The notes below the pieces were generated by a model. It searched no databases. It was not told the origin of the DNA and saw only the letters and a program-made list of their open reading frames with translations. A DNA stretch of 64,000 nt. It comes from Imbricaverruca yamaguchii (Eukaryota; Arthropoda; Thecostraca; Neoverrucidae). Positions 31,823-43,722 of the stretch are shown in pieces (position 1 is the stretch's first letter; every line of letters begins with the position of its first letter). The translations under genes were made by a program, and so were the position numbers. The stretch lies in NCBI GenBank assembly GCA_034440575.1, contig JAOTOL010001550.1:984001-1048000 (forward strand), given 5' to 3'.

Positions 31823-31926
31823 TTGGCAGATTTGGTGGGCAACTGGTTCAGTGTACAGAGTGCAACCAAGAAGGGCCCTTGTGGCTCAGAGTTGCACTAA
31901 TCTTTTATGTCTTTATGTCTTTATGT

Positions 31927-32440
31927 AAAACTGTCCAGCCTAAAGTAACGGAGAACGTCGTGACGTCACAAAATTATACCCGGTTGTCGTACGCCTTGTG
32001 CTTGTTACGGTTTTGCACTAAGTACCTCGGAAAAAACTTTGGTAAGGAAGTCCTCAAGTCAGCTTTGCTTCATGCTTGTAGTATGTTCGCATTCTTAAGC
32101 TAGTTTGTAGTTGACCGTCGACCAGAAGTCGACACCGTGGCGGATGCAGTCCATTTATTTTCGGTCGAATTGGGAGGGTCCAAGTGCAGTAGTTATCGCC
32201 AACATTAAGCATTGCATCGAAATCGGATTGCTTGGGGCCGAACATAATTTTTTGATTGGATAAAACATTCCTAGTGATCTTCTTAAACCATCGACCAAGT
32301 TGCATGTTGTTCCAAAGCGTACCTTGGGATGAAACCACACTAATTGCATTCCCCGGTTCGCCAGCGAGTGGGCACCTACATCTTCTATTCAGCCGTGTAG
32401 GGGAAACCGGGACTGGTTGAAACACGGGATGATTGATACA
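31927..32440. other. Unassigned DNA
   Basis: No supported gene; one isolated TGACGTCA at about 31,961. Confidence 0.4.
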
Positions 32441-32444
32441 ACAG

Positions 32445-32555
32445 CACCTTCTCCAAAAGAATGAAACCGGTTTCCATGGCTACCACACATGCTGCTAGTG
32501 GCACCCTCTTTTCGAAAAAAAAACAGACGTGAGTCCTTTTGGCACGCGGCTGAGG
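32445..32555 (-). repeat. Inverted repeat arm, left
   Basis: Its reverse complement matches 33,895-34,005: CCTCAGCCGC, then GTTTTTnCG, GAAAAGnGGGTGCCA.TAGCA, TGT..TAGCCATGG and ACnGGnTTCAT in the same order. Confidence 0.7.
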
Positions 32556-32650
32556 AATGGTGACGATATAACCAATTTTTGGAGCGAAGGTAATATTTGA
32601 ATGTATGTGGTTCCCCTTAATTCCTAAATCGACGCCCACTTGCTAACTTC

Positions 32651-33250
32651 TTAACCTTCGCCGTCTTGTGGGGAGGGGTCCAGAACCGCGCCACTAAGGT
32701 TTTCCGCCGACAGCAATGAACGGCGCGCGGCAGCGCGCCGAAATTTGGCATACCTTTTCCTACATCAATTTGGCATACTGTGTCAAAATTTTGAATTCAG
32801 GTAATCTAGGATCAACGAGTTAGCCTAAGTCACGTGAGGTCACCTCCAAAAAAGTTCAACCAGTCGTCACGCTTTAACGAATGCAGATATTATAATGAAA
32901 CTTCTAGTGTTTGCTTATCTTTAGGGATGCAACAAGTCTCACTAGAGGATTATTTTCCGTTTTTAACTACTTATTAGTTTTGCATATTTGCCATTAGAGT
33001 TCAAATCTAAGACTCTGGCTAAAGTAAGCATTTTGTATTGGAGAAAGTTGACTTCCAACAACGTTTTTCGACCCACTCCACCCATGAGAAAATGGAAATG
33101 AAAGAAAACTCAAATTTTGAAGAAGAAAACAATTTAGGGTGGCCAAAAATTATATGGTACTGGTCGATTTCGCTTTCCTTTTCTGATTACAAATATTTTT
33201 TATCATGTATATACAAAATCGTCAGAGCAAAAATTATGCCTCGCCACATT
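32651..33250 (+). mobile_element. piggyBac-like MITE, degenerate copy
   Basis: It starts TTAACC-TTCGCCGTC at 32,651, like the TTAACCCGCGCCGTC end of the copy at 39,725, and runs through the same internal order in reverse orientation: GCGCGCGGCAGC, AAATTTGGCATACCTTTT, GTTCAACCAGTCGTCACGCT, AGTTGACTTCCAACAACG and TGGTCGATTTCGCT. The distal terminus is lost or too diverged to place. No coding capacity. Confidence 0.65.
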
Positions 33251-33299
33251 TCTGATCACCCCACCAGAGATAATGCATGAAATGCATGGCAACTGGCTA

Positions 33300-33890
33300 T
33301 GAGAACCAAACGCACATGTGCTGAAGGTAGTATATCTAGTATATCACCAGCGAACTACTTATCTTTAACAAATAGGTTAATGGAGAGAAGATACACAAAT
33401 TGGTTGATGGAGATAAAACTTGGTAAAGTGAATCAAACCAACAAGGAGACATTGCTCAGAAAAAAAAATGATAAAGGACCAAGAGAAGAGAATCCCCTCG
33501 GTTCTCTCTGTCGAGTGAAAAATGGATGTAGTAATATTGAATAGTATCATCTTGCAACAGTTTTAGTGAGCACATTAATGCAAATAGGAAATTCTGTGCC
33601 TACTTCATTTCTTTTTCAGCTCACAAAACGTTGACACAGGGCAATGTTGACACAAGTTGATTAAGTTGATCAAGTATCAATTTACCCCGCAGGTATTCTA
33701 GCGTATATTGCAACATGATATAAGACATTGTGAGCACAATTAGCGCCAAATGACGACACAGCAATTCAGCGTTGCAACGCCAAGGGAACAAAGTAATGAT
33801 AACTGACACTTAGACACTTAAATGTGACCAAGTATGCGACAAAAGACATACTAAGGGCGAATTACAGACATTGAAATCCTACTTCCCTCC
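33300..33890. other. Unassigned DNA
   Basis: Nothing recognised; it lies between the MITE and the right inverted-repeat arm. Confidence 0.4.
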
Positions 33891-33894
33891 GAAG

Positions 33895-34005
33895 ATGTGC
33901 TACATCGTTCTCAGCCGCACGTCGAAAAGACTTGCGCTTGTTTTTACGGCGAGAAAAGGGTGCCAGTAGCAATGTGTATAGTAGCCATGGGAACTGGCTT
34001 CATAG
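33895..34005 (+). repeat. Inverted repeat arm, right
   Basis: Partner of 32,445-32,555. The pair encloses the degenerate piggyBac-like MITE. Confidence 0.7.
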
Positions 34006-34044
34006 GTATCAACCGTCCCGTGTATGATATTGATCTGGTCTCTC

Positions 34045-34077
<33 letters not shown>

Positions 34078-34116
34078 CATATAAAAATACATATTTATAT
34101 GCATATATATGTATGT

Positions 34117-34177
<61 letters not shown>

Positions 34178-34195
34178 TATATATATGGAGATATC

Positions 34196-34268
<73 letters not shown>

Positions 34269-34315
34269 ATATATATATATATGCATACATGTATATGGAT
34301 ATGTATATACATGCA
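34045..34315. repeat. Long interrupted (AT)n microsatellite
   Basis: AT dinucleotides over about 270 bp with islands such as GGAGATATCCAC and ATACATGTATATGGATATG. Tyr/Ile-rich ORFs on both strands are artefacts. Confidence 0.9.
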
Positions 34316-36005
34316 TAATCTCGAACCATACATAGGTGGTACTTCTCACGCGATTCCTTTACATAAAATTAAATTGACATCTTCTGGGTCACTGGGTTCT
34401 TGTATGCCTACTCGTCTTTTCTTTAATCCTTCATTTTGTTTCAATCGCTAGCAGGGACAGATTCAAGAACTCGCATTCGGAGTGCGGGGCATTTACTTGT
34501 GGAAAGGGGGCGACTTCAGTCAGAAATTTTGCCGAGCGGCAGGGATAGAGTGTACTGGAGTATATTGAATGCCTTCTCATCTCAAAACGGCGTTTTTGAC
34601 TGGCAAACTTCCTTGAAATTTCAATACATTTTGTACATAGTAAGATAAGAGGAATGCAGCTATACGCTCGATATTTTCCTTACTTTGCCACCCTCATATC
34701 ACGCTGGAGATGTACCGGAAAAGCGGGTAGGTAAAGATTAAAAAATGGATTTTCATCGAGCATATGAGGTACAAACCAAATTAATTCGAAAAATAAAATC
34801 TAAGAATTTTAGTCCATTCGTGTTTCAGGAGCATTCGTATACCTTAACCACAGCGTCTTAAAAATAATGTCATAAAAGAAGCTTTGCTGAGGCAGTCAGT
34901 AATCGTTCTCAGTTCCCAATAAATCAGATCTTCACAATTTTCCTTTTTGTCGAGCCTCTGAACCTGCCACTGGTGCTTATTGCTTGATCATTGATCACGT
35001 GCATATCACGTGAGTGTGTTTGGTGATAACAAAAATGATAACTTTCAATTTCCTGCATACAAAAACGAGTCAAAGGTCAAAGCACTGTAGTTGAAGAACA
35101 TGAACGGCGCCGACACGTGCACACACGAAATGACATCAAGAACCCGTATGGAACCACTCATGGTGCCAATCGCCACGTGATACCGAAAAGCGTACTCCGA
35201 GAGTGAAGAGTCCAGTTGGGCCCGCACAGGGCCGCCCGCTTCTCTCCTGGGAAATACCATACCGCGCCATTATGCATGCGGCACGGAGCGTCTTACAGCC
35301 AGCAGGTGGGCGGTGCAATACATTCCGGGCGCAGGGTGGCCGGGCCCGGCCTCCTGCGACGGCGGGGTTATGTGGTTAGGCTGGCAGCGGCCCGTGCCGG
35401 CACTGCACCGAAACCGGTGATCGCCGGAGATGTCACTCGGCATCCAGCTTGTCGGCGGTGATTGTGCCAGCATCGGAATGACAGAACCGACTCGAAGAGG
35501 CTTTACGTCAATGGTTTCGAACCGTCGATGACAGCGGATCTATCAAGGTGATGAATACACTTTATGAGTGGTGCCATGGGCACTGCCACTGACTTGATCT
35601 TAATCCAGGACGGAGTGGTCTGGACGCGGCCGACATTGCACGGCCTTCACGTGCCATTGCTTTCGATGCACCGTCGAACAGATGTCAAGGCTGCCCCTTC
35701 GAGCGGGGCGCGGACTGACCGAGTTTTACTAGAGGAAACAGGTCTCTTTTCAAGTTGAGTGACCCTATCAACCCTGAAATAACGATATTTACCGCCAAAA
35801 ATGTGGCAAACACGTTAGCTGCAGGGTGTACAGCTTCAACGGTACGAAATCCCAATTGATGAGCCGCTTGGTGCGAAAACGGTTGTGCTCCAGCTGCCGC
35901 AACCTGAGACGGTGGTGTCGCCATCCAATGCCGAGACACCCTCAATATAAAGACGCTGGCCATCGCAAGTGCCGGCCCGTCCTGTGAGTCCTGTGGCCTT
36001 TGGGT
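34316..36005. other. Unassigned DNA, partly GC-rich
   Basis: No gene supported. 35,215-35,480 and 35,960-36,005 are GC-rich but show no stable coding frame. Confidence 0.35.
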
Positions 36006-38152
36006 GTCGGTGAGTGGCGCTGGGTCCCGTGCTGCCACTGTGAGTGTCGGGGAGCGACAGAGGGCCTGGCTGTGTGAGTGTCTGGGAGCGGCAGTGGGCC
36101 TGGCTGTGTGGGTGTCTGGGAGCGGCAGTGGGCCTGGCTGTGTGGGTGTCGGTGAGCAGCAGTGGGCCTGGTTGTGTGAGTGTCGGTAAGCGGCGGTTGG
36201 CCTGGTTGTGTGGGTGTCGGGGAGCGGCGGTTGGCCTGGCTGTGTGGGTGTCGGTGAGCGGCGGTGGGCCTGGTTGTGTGGGTGTCGGTGAGCGGCGGTT
36301 GGCCTGGTTGTGTGGGTGTCGGTGAGCGGCAGTGGGCCTGGTTGTGTGGGTGTCGGAGAGCGACAGTGGGCCTGGTTGTGTGAGTGGCGGTGAGCGGCGG
36401 TTGGCCTGGTTGTGTGGGTGTCGGGGAGCGGCGGTTGGCCTGGCTGTGTGGGTGTCGGGGAGCGGCAGTGGGCCTGGCTGTGTGGGTGTCGGGGAGCGGC
36501 AGTGGGCCTGGCTGTGTGGGTGTCGGGGAGCGGCAGTGGGCCTGGCTGTGTGGGTGTCGGTGAGCGGCGGTTGGCCTGGCTGTGTGGGTGTCGGTGAGCG
36601 GCAGTGGGCCTGGTTGTGTGGGTGTCGGTGAGCGGCAGTGGGTCTGGCTGTGTGGGTGTCGGTGGGCGGCGGTTGGCCTGGTTGTGTGGGTGTCGGGGAG
36701 CAGCAGCGGGCCTGGCTGTGTGGGTGTCGGTGAGCGGCGGTTGGCCTGGCTGTGTGGGTGTCGGTGAGCGGCAGCGGGTCTGGCTGTGTGGGTGTCGGTG
36801 GGCGGCGGTTGGCCTGGTTGTGTGGGTGTCGGGGAGCAGCAGTGGGTCTGGTTGTGTGGGTGTCGGTGAGCGGCAGTGGGCCTGGTTGTGTGGGTGTCGG
36901 TGAGCGGCAGTGGGCCTGGCTGTGTGGGTGTCGGGGAGCGGCAGTGGGCCTGGTTGTGTGGGTGTCGGTGAGCGGCAGTGGGCCTGGCTGTGTGGGTGTC
37001 GGTGAGCGGCGGTTGGCCTGGCTGTGTGGGTGTCGGGGGAGTGACAGCGGGCCTGGCTGTGTGGGTGTCGGTGAGCGGCGGTTGGCCTGGCTGTGTGGGT
37101 GTCGGTGAGCGGCGGTTGGCCTGGTTGTGTGGGTGTCGGTGAGCGACAATGGGCCTGGCTGTGTGGGTGTCGGTGAGCGGCAGTGGGCCTGGTTGTGTGG
37201 GTGTCGGGGAGCGACAGTGGGCCTGGTTGTGTGGGTGTCGGGGAGCGGCGGTTGGCCTGGCTGTGTGGGTGTTGGTGAGCGACAGTGGGCCTGGTTGTGT
37301 TGGTGTCGGTGAGCGACAGTGGGCCTGGCTGTGTGGGTGTCGGTGAGCGGCGTTGGCCTGGTTGTGTGTGTGTCGGTGAGCGGCGGTTGGCCTGGCTGTG
37401 TGGGTGTCGGTGGGCGACAGTGGGCCTGGCTGTGTGGGTGTCGGTGAGCGGCGGTGGGCCTGGTTGTGTGGGTGTCGGGGAGCGGCAGTTGGCCTGGTTG
37501 TGTGTGTGTCGGGGAGCGACAGTGGGCCTGGTTGTGTGGGTGTAGGTGAGCGACAGTGGGCCTGGTTGTGTGGCTGTCGGTGAGCAGCGGTTGGCCTGGT
37601 TGTGTGGGTGTCGGTGAGCGGCAGTGAGCCTGGTTGTGTGAGTGTCGGTGAGCGGCGGTTGGCCTGGTTGTGTGGGTGTCGGGGAGCAGCAGTGGGTCTG
37701 GTTGTGTGGGTGTCGGTGAGCGGCAGTGGGCCTGGCTGTGTGAGTGTCGGGGAGCGGCAGTTGGCCTGGCTGTGTGGGTGTCGGTGAGCGGCGGTTGGCC
37801 TGGTTGTGTGGGTGTCGGTGAGCGGCAGTGGGGCTGGCTGTGTGAGTGTCGGAGAGCGGCGGTTGGCCTGGTTGTGTGGGTATCGGTGAGCGGCAGTGGG
37901 CCTGGTTGTGTGTGTGGCGGGGAGCGACAGTGGGCCTGGTTGTGTGGGTGTCGGGGAGCGACAGTGGGCCTGGCTGTGTGAGTGTCGGGGAGCGGCAGTT
38001 GGCCTGGCTGTGTGGGTGTCGGTGAGCGGCGGTTGGCCTGGTTGTGTGGGTGTCGGTGAGCAGCAGTGGGCCTGGTTGTGTGAGTGTCGGCGAGCGGCAG
38101 CGGACGCCGTGCCACCACTGTGGGTGTCGGTGAGCGGCGGTGGGCCTGGCTT
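36006..38152 (+). repeat. 34-bp minisatellite, about 63 units
   Basis: The unit TGTGTGGGTGTCGGTGAGCG plus GCGGTTGGCCTGGT (34 bp) repeats with alternations GTGAGC/GGGAGC, GCGG/GCAG/GACA and TTGG/TGGG. Because 34 is not a multiple of three, each strand cycles through its frames every 102 bp. Long stop-free readings result (over 850 codons on the minus strand) that are not evidence of a protein. It lies immediately before a LINE remnant. Confidence 0.95.
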
Positions 38153-38199
38153 ACCGACCACCATCTGAGCCGGTGACTGACGGTCTGGACGAAATACAT

Positions 38200-39740
38200 G
38201 ACCAGCTGCGTGCTGCTGTCAGTCTCAGCAAGCCACACTTTTCCTCGGCAACATAAACATTGACCTTCTTCGTGCCGATGGCCTCGGTGCTCGTCACCGC
38301 AGACAGGTGTTGCACGGTATCTCGGCCTCTCGCAGCTTGTCAGATTGTCGACCCATCTGAGGCTGACGACAATACTGCTGGGCCATGCCATCAATAATGT
38401 CCCGGATCTGGAGTCAGCTATTCGGCTGCCGCCCGTGCCGATTACTGATCAACAAGCTGTCATCATGCGCGTGCCTTCCCGCGGGCTGTGGTGTCACCGG
38501 GCGCCCTTCACCGTTCGCCCGTGGGATGCACTGTGCCTGCATTTCTTGCAGGCGGACTGGATCCGTATGCACTAGACAACGTAGGTGGACGCAAAACTGG
38601 GGAGGTTGTGCTGTTGTGGCAGGCGGCGGCGGATGTGCACTATCTGCTGATCAAGACCGGTCACCCCGTCGGCCACGGCGCTCGTGGGTGGGGGACAGGC
38701 CGGATCTGTTGCAGCTCATGCATGGCGTCACCAGGCTTATGAGACGTGGCGCAGCTATGGCACCGAATGTGACTTGGTCATTGACCAGTGATTGCGTAAC
38801 CGAGTGAAACCTGTGTTTGTATACATATACCAGACGTGAATTTGTGTGTTGCGCAGACTTTGTGTCGTGCCAGCTTCTGGCGAGGTATCCGAGAATGTGC
38901 GCTACTACCAGCGGGGAGAGGAGGACGCTGCGCAGTGTTCAGCGGCGGCAGTGGTAGGCAACTTTAACCGTCACTTTTCCTCCGTGGTTCCACGCATCGC
39001 GGCTGACCTCACGGCTGGCAGTCGCGGTGTCCCCCCACCCCTCCCCCATCCCGCCACGGCCGCCATGTGTGACCACCGCCTCCGGCTGCACACCGTGATC
39101 CTCCCTGAACTGTCTCGGGTTATACGCGACTACTCTTCGTCCAGAGCAGTTAACGTCCACGGCGTACCATTGCACACTTCCAGCAATTGTCTTATCTGGC
39201 CTGATCTGCTTCACCTCATCAATACTTTTGTTGTCTCCTGCGTGTTTCCTTCCTCTTGGAAACTTGCCTCTGTCGTTCCACTTCACTGATCTGGCCTCGC
39301 GATGTTGCTAGTAACTTCCGCCCTATCTCTATCTTTCCAGTCGTGTCCAAGTTGTGCAAGAAAGTGATCTATTCTCAGCTGTCTTCTTATCTGCTCGCTA
39401 ATTGCATGCTTGTTTCTTCACAGTATGTCTGCAGGCCTTGCCATTCAACTGAGGACGACCTGGGCGACGATATCGCATTGATCATAAGTCGCATTGACAT
39501 TGAACGACTCACATCGCTTCGGCTATCTCCATTGACCTGAGTAAAGCATTCGACGGTGTCGATTGTCGTGTTCTCCCGCAAAATCTGCAGTGGTACGGCA
39601 TCGATGCGAGGTGGTTCCACAGACCTCTCACTCACTGACCGGCGGCAGGTGGCGATGGGCGGCTCCTAATCCCTTCGGCCATCCCAAAGCGTTCCTAATG
39701 GATCTCCGGTCGGCTACCTGCTCTTTAACCCGCGCCGTCT
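38200..39740 (+). pseudogene. Degenerate LINE: endonuclease and reverse transcriptase remnants
   Basis: Frame-shifting islands read in LINE order. GNINIDLL-like endonuclease motif at about 38,247 (LGDFNIDLL in relatives); PITDQQAV at about 38,438 (ISDHHAV-like); then ASNFRPISIFPVVSK at 39,309-39,353 (RT block); YVCRPCHST at about 39,424; and IDLSKAFDGVDC (39,531-39,566), the first catalytic Asp region of RT. The reading then decays into the left end of the piggyBac-like MITE at 39,725. Multiple frame changes. The clade is not assignable, and it differs from the CR1 copies and from the minus-strand LINE at 40,608. Confidence 0.7.
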
Positions 39741-40568
39741 TTCCTGTCAAATCCTCCCACCCCGTCTCGGGGGGGGGGGGGGCGGTTGATGATCCCCTCT
39801 AAAATAAAAGCCAAGCATCCCACGAAAACGAAAGAGGTGTCATCGGAAAGCGCTCGACGAGTAGGGTCCGGGTCCACCCCCGCAAGAAAATTTCCCAAAA
39901 GTGACGTCACCAGGGGGTAGATTTTCACTTTTCACGACTTTCATTATGTTTTTGACTGTGGAGAGTTCATTTTGGGGATATATGAAAAAACAAATTTATT
40001 TGGAATGAGAAAAGGACAGCGAAATCGACCAGTGCTATAATTTTTCTTGGCCCCCACCCCCCATTTTTTTTTTTTAAAGATTTCAAAATTTTGAGTTTTC
40101 AAGTTTTCTTTAATTTTCCTTTTCCAATGGGTAGAGTAGACCGAGAAATGTTGTTGGAAGTCAACTTGCACAAATAAAAATGCTTACTTTAGCCAAAATT
40201 CTGTATTTCAACTGCAATTTGGCAAATGCACAAAATTTTTATGTAGTCAAAAACGAAAAAAAGAAACATTCCACTCGTACGTTTTGTTGCATTTGTAAAG
40301 ATAAGCAAACGCTGAAAGTTTCATTAGAATATCTGTATCCGTTAAAGCGTGACGACTGGTTGAACTTTTTAGGAGGTGACCTCACTTGACCTTGACTAAC
40401 TCGTTGACCCTAGATGACCTGACCTGATATTTTGAATCAGCATGTCAAATTGATGTGAGAAAAGGTATGCCAAATTTGGGCCTGCTGCCGCGCGCCATTC
40501 GTCCGCTATCCGCGAAAAACCTGCGGGGGGGGGGGCGGTTGAAGACCCCCCGAGACGGGACGGGTTAA
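39725..40568. mobile_element. piggyBac-like MITE with TTAA ends
   Basis: TTAACCCGCGCCGTC at 39,725 and GACGGGACGGGTTAA ending at 40,568 give TTAA flanks with inverted termini beginning CCCG, the signature of piggyBac insertions. Inside each end is a G run followed by GCGGTTGAnGA (39,767-39,793 and 40,525-40,545). It is about 840 bp with no transposase. The interior matches 32,651-33,250 in the opposite orientation. It interrupts or abuts the LINE remnant on its left. Confidence 0.75.
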
Positions 40569-40607
40569 ACAGGAAGTGACGAAAGAGATTGTAAAACAGA
40601 TTTGGAG

Positions 40608-43192
40608 TCAGAAAAAAATGAGGACATTCTCAGCCACGCACATGGGGTAACAGAGTAAACGGTTGCGAATATAACGGAGGGCAATGAAGATGGCATTTAA
40701 TTGAGCGAAGGAAAATGATGTTCCGTCTGGTAATCGATGTTGTTTTTTGTATGTTCCCGAAACTATGGCATTTCCTATATGGTTAGCATCAATAGAACCG
40801 GCAGTAAAGACAAAAGGAACATGGTAACGGGACGGAAATTTGTAATCATTTTTGTTTCGCATATTCTGACAAAGCTCTGGTTTCGGAGTGGTGGTTAGAT
40901 ACAAAATGTATCGTTCGGCTATCTGTCACGGTGATGTAGTTGGTGGAGAAAGAAAAGTAATGGATGGAATAGAGAAATGAAGTTGTTAAAAATGTGTTTT
41001 GACTCGATAAGCTATAGTGGGACCAGTTCGTTTTTTGACTGGGCCTAAGTAATCATGATGAAAATTTGGGAAAATTTGTAATGACGCATGTGTGGGGTAG
41101 TTTGCATGGAATTGAATTTTGGAGGCGTCCCCATGTGTTTGTTACATTTTACGGAGAGCTGGTGGAGGAATTCCCGATTCGTCTTCTAAAGAAATGATTG
41201 GTAATTTCATTGCGCCGAGTACGCTACCGATAAATGTACTTTGAATGGTGTCCAAGATGTGTAAGGAGGATGTGCTGTCACCGGTATATATTACAGATCC
41301 ATATTCAATTATGGGCAGAACTAAAGATTTGTAAAGTAGTGGAAGTGTATGATGGTCGGTTCCAAATGATGAAGAAGTGATGTATCGAAATAAATTGAGT
41401 TGGTGAAAATATTTGCTATGGATGTGTTTGATGTTTTTATGCATTTGCTTGTTTATGCATTGTTCTACGTCCTCGCCGAACACCACATTCAAAGGGAGAT
41501 GGAAGGGAATTTGTTTCGAGGTACTAAGTAAGTTTTTGTTCAAAAGGTTTTCCTAAACAACTGGTGATTTAAATGGGTCGAAAATTAGTGGGGGTGCTGT
41601 GGTCCTTACCAGGTCTTGGGATGGTTATAACGTAAGATTCCCTCCAAGTTTCTGGGAAGGCGTGAGTTGTCCATGATGCATTAAATGTGTGCAAAATGCG
41701 ATAATTCGTGTGATCAGGTAGATGTCTGAAAAATGAATAATACAAATTGTCGTGCCGTACGGAAGTATTGCCGGCGGAGGAAATGGCTGCCTCTAAGTAT
41801 GACATTATAAAATGAGCATTGCATGTTTCAGTGTTGGCAGAATGGAATTGTGCTAAATCAGTGTGAAAAGTGAATTGTGCATTTTGTAAGAATTCGGGTA
41901 TGTGATCGTTATCCGAGCAATTTTGAGTCATGGTGTCTGCAATTGTGTTTACTATTGCTCTTGGGTCTATAATAGTGATGCTTTGGATTTTGAGGGATGG
42001 GAGTGCTCTGAATGGGGTGCGTCTGGACAATCGGTGAATTAATTGCCAGATTTGGCTTAAAGATGGGCGCCTAGCAAGTTTTAAATATTACAAAGGTGAG
42101 CTGTATTAAATATTCGGACCATGAAGGGCGCCTAGCATCGCGAGTAAGGCGGCGTGTCCTCTCTCGCTCATGGTTGCGTATAATTAAGTTTTGGTGATCA
42201 GGGTTTTAGGGCACTTAGGTATTTCTTAAATGCTCTTTTTTACAGCTGAGGCATGTGCAATTCTGGATTCCACCAAGGTACTGGGGTGCGTTTTGAAAAA
42301 AAAGGTTTTGTGAGTGCAATTGTAGTAGATGCTGCTTCAATAAATTTATTTGTAATTATGTTGATGTTTTCGACAGCAGAAATGTTGGGGTATTATTGAA
42401 GATATCAAAGTTCCTGACACATTGCCCAATCGGCTTTGAAAATGTTCCACCCTGGGATAAAATTGGATGTGTTATCAGTCGGAGCTGAAAAAGTGGGCAT
42501 TCATTTGATGGGGTAGTGATTGCTCTCATGAATGTCTGTATCTGTGGACAAATGGAAATCGTTGGCAAGAGTTGGAGAGCAAATTGTCAAATCCATTGCA
42601 GTCTCTGTGTTGTGTCCGAGGTGAGAAAAAAAAAACGTTGGCTCTCCGGTGTTAAGTATTACTAAATTGTGTCCGTCTAAAATGTGTTGAATAATGCGCC
42701 CGTGGGTGTCTGGGTATTTACGTTTTTTATCCCACGCTGGGCTGTCAGCGTTGAAATCGCCAAGAACGATGAACGTGTTTTTGAAATTTGTGATGAAGTT
42801 TTCCGATTGTATCACAATGCTTATGTTGTCCGTAGATGGTGGAATGTATAAGGAGCATACATCTATATTTCGACCATGAAAACGCAATATACAAGCTACG
42901 GATTGTAACGATGAGGGCTGTACCACCACAGCAGTGCGTCCACGAACTTCATCGTGGCGGTACAGCGAATAATTGAACATATTGAAATTATATGCATCGG
43001 CAAGCAAAAATCAGGTTTCTTGAAGTGCGATGAGGATCGGAGTTCAAATGCCAAAAAGGCTTTCATTTCTGCCCATTTGGATACCAATATAAGGCAGTCC
43101 CATTGTATAATAATGGATATTTGTGAACTTAATATTTGTCGACACCTTTCGGTGTATGTCGGAACCAGAATAGTATATTCCCGTGAGGGCAA
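40608..43192 (-). pseudogene. Decayed RNase H-containing LINE (I/R1-like)
   Basis: On the minus strand from right to left: endonuclease N-terminus (43,192-42,900, then a frame change), endonuclease body with YIPPSTDN and VLGDFNADSPAW (43,007-42,501), RT N-terminal block ending PTNFRPI (42,030-41,569), connector with VLPIIEYGSVIY (41,543-41,142), and an RNase H piece, FTAGSIDANHIGNAIV plus RLPDGTSFSFAQLNAI (40,904-40,608). The RT palm, including the catalytic Asp-Asp motif, is missing between PTNFRPI and the connector, so an internal deletion of several hundred bases occurred near 41,545-41,568. RNase H points to the I/R1/LOA-like groups, distinct from CR1. Confidence 0.75.
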
Positions 43193-43199
43193 TACTTGT

Positions 43200-43722
43200 T
43201 AGCATTGCTACGAGACGCTAGGTGGTGACCGCTCAGCCCGCGCCTTAGGGTGGGGCGTGCAACTCAGCGGGCTGTTCCCGCCACATTTAGCGGCATCGAA
43301 CTACTACTACGATCTATACATACTGCCGGTAGATGTCGCGTCCGGCCGACCACTCGTGGAATTTCCGGTTACGGAACTAAGCCAGAAAAAAATCCGGGAT
43401 TAATGGGCCAGTACACATCCGTAACTCTGAAAAATAATAAATGGCCAGATGGGAACACGCAGTATTACTTAGTTCCGCGCAGAAATTAACTCACAGCTGA
43501 AATGTGTTGTGATATCTGGCAACGTCCCTCTTCCCGCCGCAGCCGAGCACCTTCCGGCCGGAACAACCGAAGAGCATGGTTGGTAGTCTAATCCACCTCC
43601 ACCCCACCAACCACAACTCGGACTGTGACGCCCATTTCCAGTCTCCTCCTTCCGTCAGAGACGGTCTTACGGCGGCGGTGGACCTGCCCGAGCCGTCCGG
43701 CCGACCGGTGACCTTGGCAAGC
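43200..43722. other. Unassigned DNA
   Basis: No gene supported; GC-rich after 43,500. Confidence 0.35.

Larger units (their letters stand above)
28290..31926 (+). mobile_element. CR1-type LINE, copy 2 (5'-truncated in ORF1)
   Basis: It aligns to copy 1 (23,911-27,546) at a constant offset of 4379 bp with no insertion or deletion. About 26 residue differences fall in ORF2. Its 5' end cuts into the ORF1 esterase just before GDSRV (28,328) and its 3' end has the same stem and octamer repeats. The esterase frame is intact to TAG 28,809-28,811. ORF2 is interrupted by one nonsense change (see separate entry). Same orientation as copy 1. Confidence 0.92.

Noticed and set aside
34009..34349. Tyr/Ile-rich ORFs on both strands
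   Set aside because: Translations of an (AT)n microsatellite.
36006..38152. CRISPR-like array
   Set aside because: A direct tandem minisatellite without unique spacers, in an animal genome.
35836..38394. 852-codon minus-strand ORF rich in HRHPHNQA/SPTPTQPG
   Set aside because: It is the frame-cycling reading of the 34-bp minisatellite. Two other frames are equally open and the flanks show no matching coding sequence.
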